Shown: positions 1 through 8,347 of the stretch, piece by piece
Numbering within the stretch: position 1 is the first letter of the stretch
Layout of the letters: each line of letters starts with the position of its first letter
From: Flavobacterium oncorhynchi
Lineage (GTDB): Bacteria; Bacteroidota; Bacteroidia; Flavobacteriales; Flavobacteriaceae
DNA length: 64,000 nt
Direction of reading: 5' to 3'
Assembly (NCBI RefSeq): GCF_002217355.1
Contig: NZ_MUHA01000005.1
Coordinates: 198,870-262,869, forward strand
Notes under the pieces: model-generated
What the model was told of the DNA's origin: nothing
What the model saw: the letters and a program-made list of their open reading frames with translations, nothing else
Database searches by the model: none
Position numbers and translations under genes: made by a program

Positions 1-12
1 CTCTTTTTTGTT

Positions 13-576
13 TTATAAAAATTTAAACCCTAATGAAAAGTTTGAAATACCAGTTTTTAAACTTGCACCAGAAGGATCAAGATCTGATATACCTGCCAGA
101 TAGCGATAATCTAAAGTAAGTTTCCATAAATCAACACCAACGCCGCCAAGAATACTACTGTTGTTTTTTTCGATTGCAATTAAATTGAGATTGTTGTTTG
201 TTTTAATGCTCGAATAATTTTTCCAGTTGTAACCTGCAAAAATGCGAATATTTCCTAATTTTCCTAATGGAACTACTTTAAAACCCGCAATAAGAGTGGC
301 ATCTGTTCCAGATAGTTCATAGTCAGTACTGCTGACTCCGGTTTGCGAAAGGCTGAATTTAGATTGTGTGTATCCTAGTTCTCCCTGACCATAAAAAAGC
401 AGTAAATTTACTCTTGCAAATCCCGCAACGCCCATTGCAGTTCCTGAGCTTTTTGAGCTGTAATCACTTGAAATAGGAGAAGTGATGTTGTAAGAAACCT
501 GAGGTCCAAATTGTATCAATTGTGCAAAACTGTTCATACTAACGCATAAAAATAATGCTAAAATGAATTTTTTCAT
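13..576 (-). CDS. Outer-membrane beta-barrel protein, 187 aa
   Basis: A small secreted barrel-type protein of unknown role, probably an outer-membrane porin-like or structural protein. The first 18 residues (MKKF, a hydrophobic stretch, then NSFAQ) form a classical signal peptide ending in the AQ cleavage site common in Flavobacteriia. The rest alternates short amphipathic strands with glycine-rich turns and ends in FSLGFKFL, an aromatic C-terminal strand typical of barrels inserted by BamA. Length fits the 8-strand OmpA/OprF-like or PF13568-type proteins of Bacteroidota. The gene is complete, with its stop 13 bases from the window edge, and it stands alone and divergent from the GNAT gene. 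The barrel class is seen in the sequence; no specific function can be inferred. Confidence 0.75.
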   Translation of the reverse strand: MKKFILALFLCVSMNSFAQLIQFGPQVSYNITSPISSDYSSKSSGTAMGVAGFARVNLLLFYGQGELGYTQSKFSLSQTGVSSTDYELSGTDATLIAGFKVVPLGKLGNIRIFAGYNWKNYSSIKTNNNLNLIAIEKNNSSILGGVGVDLWKLTLDYRYLAGISDLDPSGASLKTGISNFSLGFKFL

Positions 577-725
577 AACTGGTTTTTATTTGTTTTTAGA
601 TACTATAAAAGTAGATATTAATTAATTATACTAGAAGTTTTTTCTTTTTTTTTTTTATGAGTTCTATTGATTATTAGAATAGTACGTATTATTCTAGATG
701 AAAGAATAGAAATTGAAAATTCATG

Positions 726-733
726 TAAATTTG
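726..733 (+). promoter_or_regulatory. Candidate -7 promoter element TAAATTTG
   Basis: The octamer matches the Bacteroidota -7 consensus TAnnTTTG exactly and lies 19 bases before the ATG of the GNAT gene. No convincing -33 TTG is seen at the usual distance, so this is moderate evidence only. Confidence 0.35.
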
Positions 734-752
734 TTTCTCAAATAATCAAACA

Positions 753-1157
753 ATGGAAATTAAAGAAATTACAGCTGCAGAAACTTGGAATATTAGACAT
801 AATGTAATGTGGCCGGATCAGCCCTTTGAATTTGTACAACTTGAAGAAGATAATTCAGGATTTCATTTTGGAGTTTTTACAAATAATAAATTGGTTTGTA
901 TAGTTTCCTGTTTTATAATTGAAGAAGAAATGCAGTTTCGAAAATTAGCAACTTTAGAAGAATATCAAGGAAGAGGAAGTGCTTCTCAACTTTTAAAATA
1001 TATTCTGCAGTTTGCAAAAGAGAAGAATATTAAGAAAGTTTGGTGCAATGCCAGAAGTAATAAAAAATCATTTTATGAGAAATTTGGAATGAAAGATACT
1101 TTTAAAACTTTTATGAAAGCCGGACAAGAATTTACTATAATGGAAATTATATTTTAA
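753..1157 (+). CDS. GNAT family N-acetyltransferase, 134 aa
   Basis: A soluble acetyl-CoA-dependent acetyltransferase. The acetyl-CoA loop is visible as YQGRGSASQLL (residues about 71-81), matching the Q/RxxGxG/A motif A of the GNAT fold. It is preceded by a beta-strand with a basic residue (FRKLAT) and followed by helix alpha-3 and the KVWCNARSNKKSFYEKFGM segment, which is the usual motif B with its conserved Tyr/Phe-x-x-x-Gly-Phe element. Length is at the short end of the family. There is no signal peptide, so it is cytoplasmic. The acceptor substrate cannot be read from sequence. The gene is monocistronic: a divergent barrel gene lies upstream and 178 bases of spacer follow. Confidence 0.85.
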   Translation: MEIKEITAAETWNIRHNVMWPDQPFEFVQLEEDNSGFHFGVFTNNKLVCIVSCFIIEEEMQFRKLATLEEYQGRGSASQLLKYILQFAKEKNIKKVWCNARSNKKSFYEKFGMKDTFKTFMKAGQEFTIMEIIF

Positions 1158-1251
1158 TGTATTTTTATAAGTGACTGATTTGTAACTAACTAAATTTTTG
1201 TTTATTAGTTAAAGTAAGTTTTTTAATAAAATTCTTGAATATTAAAAGAAT

Positions 1252-1263
1252 GAAAACGTTTTC
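1252..1263. promoter_or_regulatory. Perfect palindrome GAAAACGTTTTC, candidate operator
   Basis: A 12-base perfect palindrome with a central CG, with partial symmetry continuing outward, lies about 60 bases upstream of the predicted promoter of the gene that heads the efflux operon. It has the form of a repressor or activator half-site pair. No cognate regulator gene is adjacent. Confidence 0.4.
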
Positions 1264-1320
1264 GTCTTATATAACTGTTAAACCTTGTTAAAAATTCTTT
1301 TTTTGTTTTAATACTTTTAT

Positions 1321-1328
1321 TACTTTCG
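1321..1328 (+). promoter_or_regulatory. Candidate -7 element TACTTTCG, near-leaderless start
   Basis: TACTTTCG differs by one base from TAnnTTTG and is followed by CACCC, as often seen at Flavobacterium start sites. The ATG of the next gene begins only 8 bases after the element, so a transcript starting at the usual distance would have almost no 5' leader. Confidence 0.4.
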
Positions 1329-1335
1329 CACCCAA

Positions 1336-1707
1336 ATGAGAAAGTTAATAGTATTTCTAGTATTCATGAATTTGCTTCTGCTGGGCGGAGGTCAATATCT
1401 TAATGCTAATACTTTTTCTCATCATCATCTTCAACAGAAACACAGAGTTAAATTTACAAGTCAAGATCGTGGAACTTCAATTATTGAAGATGCAGATATT
1501 GATCTTGAAGAAGATCTTCTGGGAAATGATGATACCAATTTACTTACGAACAAGTTTTTTGCTGTTTCGTACAGTTTGGTAGACACTTTGTATCTGGCAC
1601 TTTCAGATCAGTCTGCTGCGAATGATTCCAATCGTTTAAAAATTTCTACGCCTCTCTTTGGGCATTCAAATCCTATTTATATTACTCAACGAGTATTAAG
1701 AATTTGA
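1336..1707 (+). CDS. Small secreted protein of unknown function, 123 aa, ahead of the efflux operon
   Basis: I do not recognise a family. Residues 1-25 are a hydrophobic signal peptide (MRKLIVFLVFMNLLLL, then NANTF). The mature part has a His-rich head (SHHHLQQKH, about residues 28-36), an acidic middle (EDADIDLEEDLLGNDD, about 51-66) and a C-terminal region with two short hydrophobic segments. The His-rich and acidic patches could bind metal ions, but that is inference. It lies 175 bases before the efflux adaptor gene on the same strand, and its promoter is the only obvious one before the pump genes. It may therefore be the first cistron of the efflux operon, or a periplasmic accessory or sensor. 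Confidence 0.6.
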   Translation: MRKLIVFLVFMNLLLLGGGQYLNANTFSHHHLQQKHRVKFTSQDRGTSIIEDADIDLEEDLLGNDDTNLLTNKFFAVSYSLVDTLYLALSDQSAANDSNRLKISTPLFGHSNPIYITQRVLRI

Positions 1708-1882
1708 TTTTAAAGTATACATCGGTTACCTAGTCGTGATCTGCATATCTCGTTGATGTATATTTATTTTTTACTTCTTCTTATATGAAAGTTAAGTTCT
1801 GACTAAGGCTGGCTGATGCATTTAATCATCCAAAAGGAATTTTTATTCCAAGCATTCAATCGCTTAATTTCCAAACTAAATC

Positions 1883-2965
1883 ATGAAAAGAATTATCTTG
1901 TTCACAGGCTTTATGGCCTTAGTGTGCTTAACTAGCTGTACATCTAAAAAAGAAGAGAAAGAAGAAGCAGAAAAATTCACGGTTACAAATCCCGTTAGAA
2001 TCGACACTTCGTTTACTAAAGAATATGTTTCGCAGATTAAATCTGTTCGAAATATCGAAATCCGCGCTCAGGAAAAAGGGTTTTTACAAAACATTTATGT
2101 TGATGAAGGACAATTTGTAAAAAAAGGGCAATTGTTGTTTAGAATTATGCCAAATATGTATCAGGCAGAATTGCTTAAAGCACAGGCAGAACAAAAATCA
2201 ACTGAAATTGAATTACAGAATGCTAAACTTTTAGCAGATAAAAATATCGTTTCTAAAAACGAGTTAAGTGTCGCACAGGCTAAACTGCAATCAGCAAAAG
2301 CCGAAGTTTCACTGGCAAAACTTCATTTGTCATTTACAGAAATCAGAGCTCCGTTTGATGGAACTATAGATAGAATTCCTTTAAAATTAGGAAGTCTTAT
2401 TGACGAAGGCGAATTATTGACAAGCCTTTCAGACAACAGTCAAATGTTTGCTTATTTCAATGTTACGGAACCAGAATACCTTCAGTATCAAACTAATGTT
2501 AAAGACCGTGCTGATAATAAAGTAAATTTAGTTTTGGCAAATGGTGAAACATTTAAATATAAAGGAAATGTTGAGGTAATTGAAAGTGAATTTAACAATG
2601 AAACTGGAAATATCGCTTTTAGAGCAAGATTCCCAAATTCCGAAAAATTACTTAGAAATGGTGAAACAGGTCAAGTTCAAATGTTCCTGCCTCTTAAAAA
2701 TGCCATTGTAATTCCTCAAAAAGCTACTTACGAAATTCAGGATAAAAAATATGTCTTTGTTGTAGATAAGAATAACAAAGTGACATCAAGAGAGATTACT
2801 ATTACGGGTGAAGTTCCTGATTTGTATGTAGTAAGAACTGGTCTAACTGAAAATGATAAAATCTTGCTTGAAGGAGTTCAAAAAGTAAAAGAAAATGACA
2901 AAATCAAGTATGAATTCCAATCGCCTAAAGAAGTAATAAATCATTTGCGTACAAAAGCAGAATAG
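1883..2965 (+). CDS. RND efflux periplasmic adaptor (membrane fusion protein), 360 aa
   Basis: Periplasmic adaptor linking the inner-membrane RND pump to the outer-membrane channel. It is a lipoprotein: the lipobox LTSC puts the acylated cysteine at residue 19. The order of domains is the usual one: first half of the barrel-sandwich/lipoyl domain (about 50-90, ending in VKKGQLLFRI), an alpha-helical hairpin (about 90-145), the second lipoyl half (FTEIRAPFDGTIDRI, about 152-166), a beta-barrel domain and a membrane-proximal domain. Length is normal for AcrA/MexA-like proteins. The pump gene follows after 25 bases, so the three genes form one operon. No regulator gene is adjacent, so control may come through the upstream promoter and palindrome. 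Confidence 0.93.
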   Translation: MKRIILFTGFMALVCLTSCTSKKEEKEEAEKFTVTNPVRIDTSFTKEYVSQIKSVRNIEIRAQEKGFLQNIYVDEGQFVKKGQLLFRIMPNMYQAELLKAQAEQKSTEIELQNAKLLADKNIVSKNELSVAQAKLQSAKAEVSLAKLHLSFTEIRAPFDGTIDRIPLKLGSLIDEGELLTSLSDNSQMFAYFNVTEPEYLQYQTNVKDRADNKVNLVLANGETFKYKGNVEVIESEFNNETGNIAFRARFPNSEKLLRNGETGQVQMFLPLKNAIVIPQKATYEIQDKKYVFVVDKNNKVTSREITITGEVPDLYVVRTGLTENDKILLEGVQKVKENDKIKYEFQSPKEVINHLRTKAE

Positions 2966-2990
2966 GTTTAATCATTAAAAAAGATATACA

Positions 2991-5900
2991 ATGTTTAATA
3001 AGTTTATTCAAAGACCAGTACTGTCGATAGTAATATCGCTGATAATTGTCTTTTTAGGGGTTTTGTCGGTATTGAATTTACCAATTACTCAGTTCCCTAC
3101 AATTTCACCTCCAATGGTGAATGTTACTGCAGATTATCCTGGATCTAATGGTGAATTAATGGTCAAAGCGGTTGTTATTCCTCTGGAAAGAGCTCTAAAT
3201 GGAGTTCCAGGAATGAAATATATGGCTTCAGATGCCGGAAATGATGGTGAAGCTACGATTAAGGTGGTATTTAATTTAGGTACAGACCCAAATCAGGCGG
3301 CGATTAACGTTCAAAACCGTGTAGCTTCAGTTACCAATAAACTACCTCCTTTAGTAATTAGAGAAGGTATTAAAATTACTCGTGAAGTACCAAGTATGTT
3401 GATGTACGTGAATCTTTACAGTACAGATAAAAATACCGACATGAAGTTCTTGTACAACTATGCCGATATTAATGTGCTTTCAGAATTAAAAAGGGTAAAT
3501 GGTATTGGTGCCGGAGATATCTTAGGAACACGTGAATATGCAATGCGTATCTGGTTGAAACCAGATCGTATGTTAGCCTATAAAATTTCTGCAGATGAGA
3601 TAATGGAAGCATTATCAAGTCAGAGTTTGGAGGCTTCTCCTGGAAAAACGGGAGAAAGTTCAGGTAAACGTTCTCAGGCATTTGAGTACGTATTGAAATA
3701 TTCCGGGCGTTTTACAACTAAGGAACAATATGAGAACATTGTAGTAAAAGCAAATCCAAATGGAGAGCTTTTAAGATTAAAAGATGTTGCCAAAGTCGAA
3801 TTTGGAAGTTCGATGTACGATATTTATTCGAACTTGAACGGAAAACCATCTGCTGCTATTGTATTAAAACAATCTTTTGGAAGTAATGCCAATCAAGTTA
3901 TTGAAGAAGTTAAAGCTAAGCTGGAAAAAATTAAAACAAGATTTCCAAAAGGAATGGATTATGAAATTTCGTATGACGTTTCTAAATTCTTAGATGCCTC
4001 TATCGAAAAAGTAATTCATACTTTGGTTGAAGCGTTTATTCTGGTAGGTTTAGTCGTTTTCCTTTTCTTAGGAGACTGGCGTTCAACAGTTATTCCAGCA
4101 ATTGCGGTACCTGTATCGTTAATTGGAACTTTTGTGTTCATGACATTCTTTGATATTTCATTGAACTTAATCACATTATTTGCTTTAGTATTAGCAATTG
4201 GAGTCGTCGTCGATGATGCGATTGTGGTTATTGAGGCCGTTCACGCCAAGATGGAAGAGGAACATCTTTCGGCATTTAAAGCGACTAAAAAAGCAATGCA
4301 CGAGATTGCAGGAGCAATTATCGCTATTACTTTCCTTATGGCTGCGGTATTTATTCCAGTTGCATTTATGTCTGGTCCTGTTGGAATATTTTACAGACAA
4401 TTCTCTGTAACTATGGCAACTGCGATTATTCTTTCGGGTATTGTGGCTTTGACATTGACGCCAGCGCTTTGTGCAATGATGTTAAAAAATAATCACGGAC
4501 AGCCTAAAAAGAAAACACCAGCAAATAGATTTATTGATGCTTTCAACGAAAAATTCAATTTAGCACAAGGCAAATATCAAAAGCTATTAGGTAAAATTGT
4601 CAACAGAAGAGTGGTTACTATAGTTGCACTTCTTGTTTTCTGTGCCGGAACATGGATTATAAGCAGCACCGTTCCTTCAGGATTTATTCCTAATGAAGAT
4701 CAGGGAATGTTTTATGCCGTAATTCAGACACCGCCTGGTTCCTCTTTAGAAAGAACTAATAATATTGCAGAGAGAGTTCAAAAAATTGCCGAAGATATCG
4801 ACGGCGTAAAATCAGTTTCGTCATTAGCAGGTTATGAGATTTTGTCTGAAGGTACAGGAGCCAATTCAGGAACGTGTTTGGTTAACTTGAAAGACTGGAG
4901 TGACAGAAAAGAATCTGTTGTTGAAATTATGCATGACATGGAGGAAAAATGTAAAGATATTGCGGGAGCTAATATCGAATTTTTCCAACCGCCTGCTGTA
5001 CCAGGATATGGTGCTGCCGGAGGATTTGAGCTTCGTTTGTTAGATAAAACAGGTTCTGTAGATTACAAAAAAATGGAACAGGTAAACAATGATTTTGTTG
5101 CTGAATTGAATAAGCAGCCAGAATTATCTAACGTCTTTAGTTTTTACAGTTCTAGTTTTCCTCAATACATGATGAAAGTCGATAATGACTTGGCGCAGCA
5201 AAAAGGTGTTTCTATCGAAAACGCCATGAATACCTTGTCAACACTTGTGGGAAGTAACTATGAAATCAGTTTTATCAAATTTGGTATTAACTATAAAGTT
5301 ATTGTTCAGGCTTCGCCAGAATATCGTGCACAGCCAGATGATATCTTAAAATTGTACGTAAAAAATAATCGTGATGAAATGGTGCCATTTTCTGCTTTTA
5401 TGAAATTAGAAAAAGTGTATGGACTTTCGGAAATTACACGTCATAATATGTATACCTCAACTCAGATTAGTGGTTCTCCGGCTGCAGGTTATAGTTCTGG
5501 TACAGCGATTAAAGTAATTCAAAAAATAGCGGCCGAAAAACTGCCAAGAGGATATGATATTGACTGGGCAGGTATCTCTGCTGATGAGGTTGCTCAAGGA
5601 AATCAAGCTATTTGGGTATTCTTAATTTGTTTAGGATTCGTTTATTTAGTTTTAGCAGCCCAATATGAGAGTTTTATTCTGCCGTTATCAGTGATTTTCT
5701 CATTGCCTGCAGGTATTTTTGGAGCATTCCTTTTATTAAAACTAACAGGATTAGAGAATAATATTTATGCGCAAGTTGCCATGGTAATGCTTATTGGTTT
5801 ATTAGGTAAAAATGCTGTATTGATTGTAGAGTTTGCTATACAAAGACACGCAGCAGGTAAATCAGTTTTAGATGCTGCAATGGAAGGTGCAAAAGCAAGG

Positions 5901-6158
5901 TTCCGCCCAATTTTGATGACCTCATTTGCATTTATTGCGGGATTATTGCCGCTTACATTAGCAACAGGTCCAGGTAGAATTGGTAACAGAACAATTGGTA
6001 CTGCCGCCGCTGGTGGTATGCTTATAGGAACCATTTGCGGTGTATTTGTAATTCCGGGCTTGTATTTCATTTTTGCCAAAATTGCCGAGAAACACAAATT
6101 GGTAAAACATGAAGAAGAAAATCCATTAACAGAAGAAATTGATAACAATCATGTATAA
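2991..6158 (+). CDS. RND multidrug efflux permease, HAE1 type, 1055 aa
   Basis: Proton-driven inner-membrane exporter of the AcrB/MexB class. Length and topology fit: one transmembrane helix at the N-terminus (MFNKFIQRPVLSIVISLII), a large periplasmic loop, a central bundle, a second periplasmic loop and a C-terminal bundle. Proton-relay residues are present: paired aspartates at 408-409 in GVVVDDAIVV, and lysine 940 in GLLGKNAVLIVEF, equivalent to D407/D408/K940 of AcrB. This argues for a functional drug-type pump rather than a heavy-metal CusA type. Substrates cannot be predicted from sequence. It is translated between the adaptor and the TolC-type gene, whose start codon overlaps its last codons. 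Confidence 0.95.
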   Translation: MFNKFIQRPVLSIVISLIIVFLGVLSVLNLPITQFPTISPPMVNVTADYPGSNGELMVKAVVIPLERALNGVPGMKYMASDAGNDGEATIKVVFNLGTDPNQAAINVQNRVASVTNKLPPLVIREGIKITREVPSMLMYVNLYSTDKNTDMKFLYNYADINVLSELKRVNGIGAGDILGTREYAMRIWLKPDRMLAYKISADEIMEALSSQSLEASPGKTGESSGKRSQAFEYVLKYSGRFTTKEQYENIVVKANPNGELLRLKDVAKVEFGSSMYDIYSNLNGKPSAAIVLKQSFGSNANQVIEEVKAKLEKIKTRFPKGMDYEISYDVSKFLDASIEKVIHTLVEAFILVGLVVFLFLGDWRSTVIPAIAVPVSLIGTFVFMTFFDISLNLITLFALVLAIGVVVDDAIVVIEAVHAKMEEEHLSAFKATKKAMHEIAGAIIAITFLMAAVFIPVAFMSGPVGIFYRQFSVTMATAIILSGIVALTLTPALCAMMLKNNHGQPKKKTPANRFIDAFNEKFNLAQGKYQKLLGKIVNRRVVTIVALLVFCAGTWIISSTVPSGFIPNEDQGMFYAVIQTPPGSSLERTNNIAERVQKIAEDIDGVKSVSSLAGYEILSEGTGANSGTCLVNLKDWSDRKESVVEIMHDMEEKCKDIAGANIEFFQPPAVPGYGAAGGFELRLLDKTGSVDYKKMEQVNNDFVAELNKQPELSNVFSFYSSSFPQYMMKVDNDLAQQKGVSIENAMNTLSTLVGSNYEISFIKFGINYKVIVQASPEYRAQPDDILKLYVKNNRDEMVPFSAFMKLEKVYGLSEITRHNMYTSTQISGSPAAGYSSGTAIKVIQKIAAEKLPRGYDIDWAGISADEVAQGNQAIWVFLICLGFVYLVLAAQYESFILPLSVIFSLPAGIFGAFLLLKLTGLENNIYAQVAMVMLIGLLGKNAVLIVEFAIQRHAAGKSVLDAAMEGAKARFRPILMTSFAFIAGLLPLTLATGPGRIGNRTIGTAAAGGMLIGTICGVFVIPGLYFIFAKIAEKHKLVKHEEENPLTEEIDNNHV

Positions 6159-7602
6159 ATTCAAATCATATCAATACGGTATTGCATTAAGTATTTGTCT
6201 TACGGTTGCAGGGTGTAAAGCCCCTGCGCCTGAGGCAGCAATAACTACAAGCACGCCAGTTCCTGAGTTATTTGGAACAACAGCTTCAACTCAAGATGCA
6301 AATAATAATACAGCGGCTTTAGCTTGGAAAGATTACTTTAAAGATCAGAATCTTGTAGATTTAATTGATGTTGCACTAAAGAACAATCAAGAGTTAAATA
6401 TTACTTTACAGGAAATCGAAATCGCAAAGAATGATATTCGAGTAAAGAAAGGACTTTTATTGCCAACAGTTGGTGTTCGCGCTGGAGCTGGAGTAGAAAA
6501 AGTCGGTAGATATACCAGTCAAGGTGCCGGTGATGCTTCGACAGAAATTAAACCAGGAAAAGAAATGCCGGATCCGCTTGGAGATTTTACCATTTCGGCG
6601 TATGCCAACTGGGAAGTAGATATTTGGAAAAAACTACGTAATTCTAAAAAAGCAGCTTTAAACAGATATCTAGCTACCGTTGAAGGTAAAAACTTTGTAA
6701 TTACAAACCTCATCGCTGAAGTTGCCGATTCTTATTATGAATTAATGGCCTTAGACAATCAGTTGGATATTGTAAAACAAACGATCAAATTGCAGACAAA
6801 TGCTTTAGAAATTGTAAAAATTCAAAAACAGGCGGCAAGAGCAACTGAGTTAGGAGTTAAGAAATTTGAAGCTGAGGTTTTAACTTCACAAAGTATGGAG
6901 TTTGATATTTTACAGCAAATAAAAGAATCTGAAAACAAAATCAACTTTTTACTGGGTAGATATCCACAAGAAATTAAAAGAACAAGCAATACTAATTTCT
7001 TAAGTTTATTGCCGGGTGCTGTAAGTTCTGGAATTCCATCGCAATTGTTAGCAAATCGTCCAGATGTGAAGCAAGCAGAATTAGAATTAGTTGCCTCAAA
7101 ATTAGATGTAAAAGTAGCTCGTGCTGAGTTTTATCCTTCTTTGGATATTACTGCGGCAATTGGAGTAAATGCGTTTAAGCCTTCTTATTTGTTTACCATG
7201 CCAGAATCGCTTTTATATTCATTGGCAGGTGATCTTGTTGCGCCTTTGATTAATAGAAATGCAATTAAAGCCGAATTTGCGAGTGCAAATGCAAGACAGC
7301 TTCAAGCGTTATACAATTATGATAGAACGGTCTTAAATGCTTACTTAGAAGTTTCAAATCAATTGTCTAAAATTCAGAATCTTCAAAAAGGTTACGATCT
7401 TAAATCAAAACAAGTAGACGCTTTAAATACTTCAATAGACGTTTCAAACGATTTGTTTAAGTCGGCAAGAGTAGATTATTTCGAAGTTTTGATGACACAG
7501 CGTGATGCATTAGAAGCTAAACTAGAATTGGTAGATACTAAAAAAGAACAATTAAATGCTGCAGTTCATGTTTACAGAGACTTGGGCGGCGGATGGAAAT
7601 AA
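6151..7602 (+). CDS. TolC-type outer-membrane efflux lipoprotein, 483 aa
   Basis: Outer-membrane channel completing the tripartite pump. I choose the ATG at 6151, which overlaps the end of the permease gene by 8 bases, over an in-frame TTG four codons earlier. From this start the signal peptide runs to the lipobox TVAGC, with acylated Cys22. The body shows the two internally repeated OEP halves with long heptad-rich helices (for example NDIRVKKGLLLPTVGV and the LLANRPDVKQAELELVASK segment typical of NodT/OprM proteins). Length is normal for the OprM group. The overlap suggests translational coupling with the permease. A strong hairpin terminator follows within 25 bases, closing the operon. 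Confidence 0.92.
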   Translation: MYKFKSYQYGIALSICLTVAGCKAPAPEAAITTSTPVPELFGTTASTQDANNNTAALAWKDYFKDQNLVDLIDVALKNNQELNITLQEIEIAKNDIRVKKGLLLPTVGVRAGAGVEKVGRYTSQGAGDASTEIKPGKEMPDPLGDFTISAYANWEVDIWKKLRNSKKAALNRYLATVEGKNFVITNLIAEVADSYYELMALDNQLDIVKQTIKLQTNALEIVKIQKQAARATELGVKKFEAEVLTSQSMEFDILQQIKESENKINFLLGRYPQEIKRTSNTNFLSLLPGAVSSGIPSQLLANRPDVKQAELELVASKLDVKVARAEFYPSLDITAAIGVNAFKPSYLFTMPESLLYSLAGDLVAPLINRNAIKAEFASANARQLQALYNYDRTVLNAYLEVSNQLSKIQNLQKGYDLKSKQVDALNTSIDVSNDLFKSARVDYFEVLMTQRDALEAKLELVDTKKEQLNAAVHVYRDLGGGWK

Positions 7603-7625
7603 TATTGCCTGTTAATTTGTAGAGA

Positions 7626-7665
7626 AAAAGCCTTTCGGAAGTGACGTTCTGAAAGGCTTTTTTAT
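7626..7665. terminator. Rho-independent terminator, copy 1 of a repeated hairpin
   Basis: Stem AAAAGCCTTTCGGAA (7626-7640) pairs with TTCTGAAAGGCTTTT (7647-7661) through 15 positions including one G-U, with loop GTGACG and a T run. It closes the efflux operon. The same stem recurs at 13097-13132 and 14540-14573. Confidence 0.9.
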
Positions 7666-7942
7666 TTTAAATAATTTATTTTGTACGAATAATGTCTTCT
7701 GTTTACAATTCTCAGGTCTGAAAAAGTGAGCCTAAACCTCGGGAGCTATTATTAGTTTTCGGTTTTTTTTTATGCCTTTTAAATTTCTTCTTATTATTAA
7801 ATTTAATATTTTTCTTATTTATTTTAAACTATTTAATATATTTACTTTATAAATACGTAATATTTTATTTACTTAAATACCACTTCTCATATTTGATTAA
7901 GGTAAATCTACAAAACCTGTAAAATAATCAACACCTATAAAT
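7666..7942. other. AT-rich gene-free stretch before the T6SS module
   Basis: After the terminator there are about 280 bases with no credible open frame, very rich in A and T between 7780 and 7900. A promoter for the tssD gene is expected here. CATATTTG near 7890 is one base off the -7 consensus, but nothing stronger is visible. Confidence 0.5.
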
Positions 7943-8335
7943 ATGAGTTTTTTAGCCAAATTAGAATTAAACAATGAAGTGTTTAATGTTTTAGAATTTG
8001 ATGTCACTTTCAATCAAAGTGTAGATAATAATGGCAAACCAGCCAACAAAGTAAAAGGCGGTCAAGTTAGAATTGTTGTCGAGAGCACACACACCGATTT
8101 ATTTTCAGATTTGATGGTTTCACACACCAGCACTAAAGATGGTAAAGTTATTTTTTATCGTCGTGATGCTATGAGCACCATGAAAAATGTAAGTTTTAAA
8201 AAAGCCTATTGTATTTCTTTCCAGAAGCGTTTTAGAAGCGAAGGAACCGTTCCTATGACCACAGAAATTTTAATTACATCCAATGAAATAAAAGTTGGGA
8301 ATACCTTATTTGAAAACAATTGGAAAAATTCTTAA
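7943..8335 (+). CDS. tssD: Type VI secretion tube protein TssD (Hcp-like), 130 aa
   Basis: Forms the hexameric inner tube that the contractile type VI machine propels, and often acts as an effector carrier. It has the form of the Bacteroidota (subtype iii) TssD: the N-terminus MSFLAKLELNNEVFNVLEFDVTFNQSVDNNGKPANKVKGG with the GKP turn, a central strand ending in GKVIFYRRDAMSTMKNVSF, and the TEILITSNEIKVGN C-terminal strands. Length about 130 is normal. There is no signal peptide, as expected. VgrG follows after 12 bases. No sheath, baseplate or ATPase genes occur in the window, so this is an orphan tube-spike-cargo unit that must use machinery encoded elsewhere. Confidence 0.88.
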   Translation: MSFLAKLELNNEVFNVLEFDVTFNQSVDNNGKPANKVKGGQVRIVVESTHTDLFSDLMVSHTSTKDGKVIFYRRDAMSTMKNVSFKKAYCISFQKRFRSEGTVPMTTEILITSNEIKVGNTLFENNWKNS

Positions 8336-8347
8336 AACACAATCAAC

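Noticed and set aside
4191-4410. Open frames on both strands inside the RND permease gene
   Set aside because: They are out-of-frame shadows of a strongly conserved 1055-aa permease and show low-complexity, Cys/His/Leu-biased translations.
5765-6148. 127-codon minus-strand frame over the 3' end of the permease gene
   Set aside because: Antisense shadow of the conserved C-terminal membrane bundle; no family features and no promoter.
6139-6150. TTG start four codons before the TolC-type ATG
   Set aside because: The ATG at 6151 gives a cleaner lipoprotein signal peptide and a classic short overlap with the permease stop.
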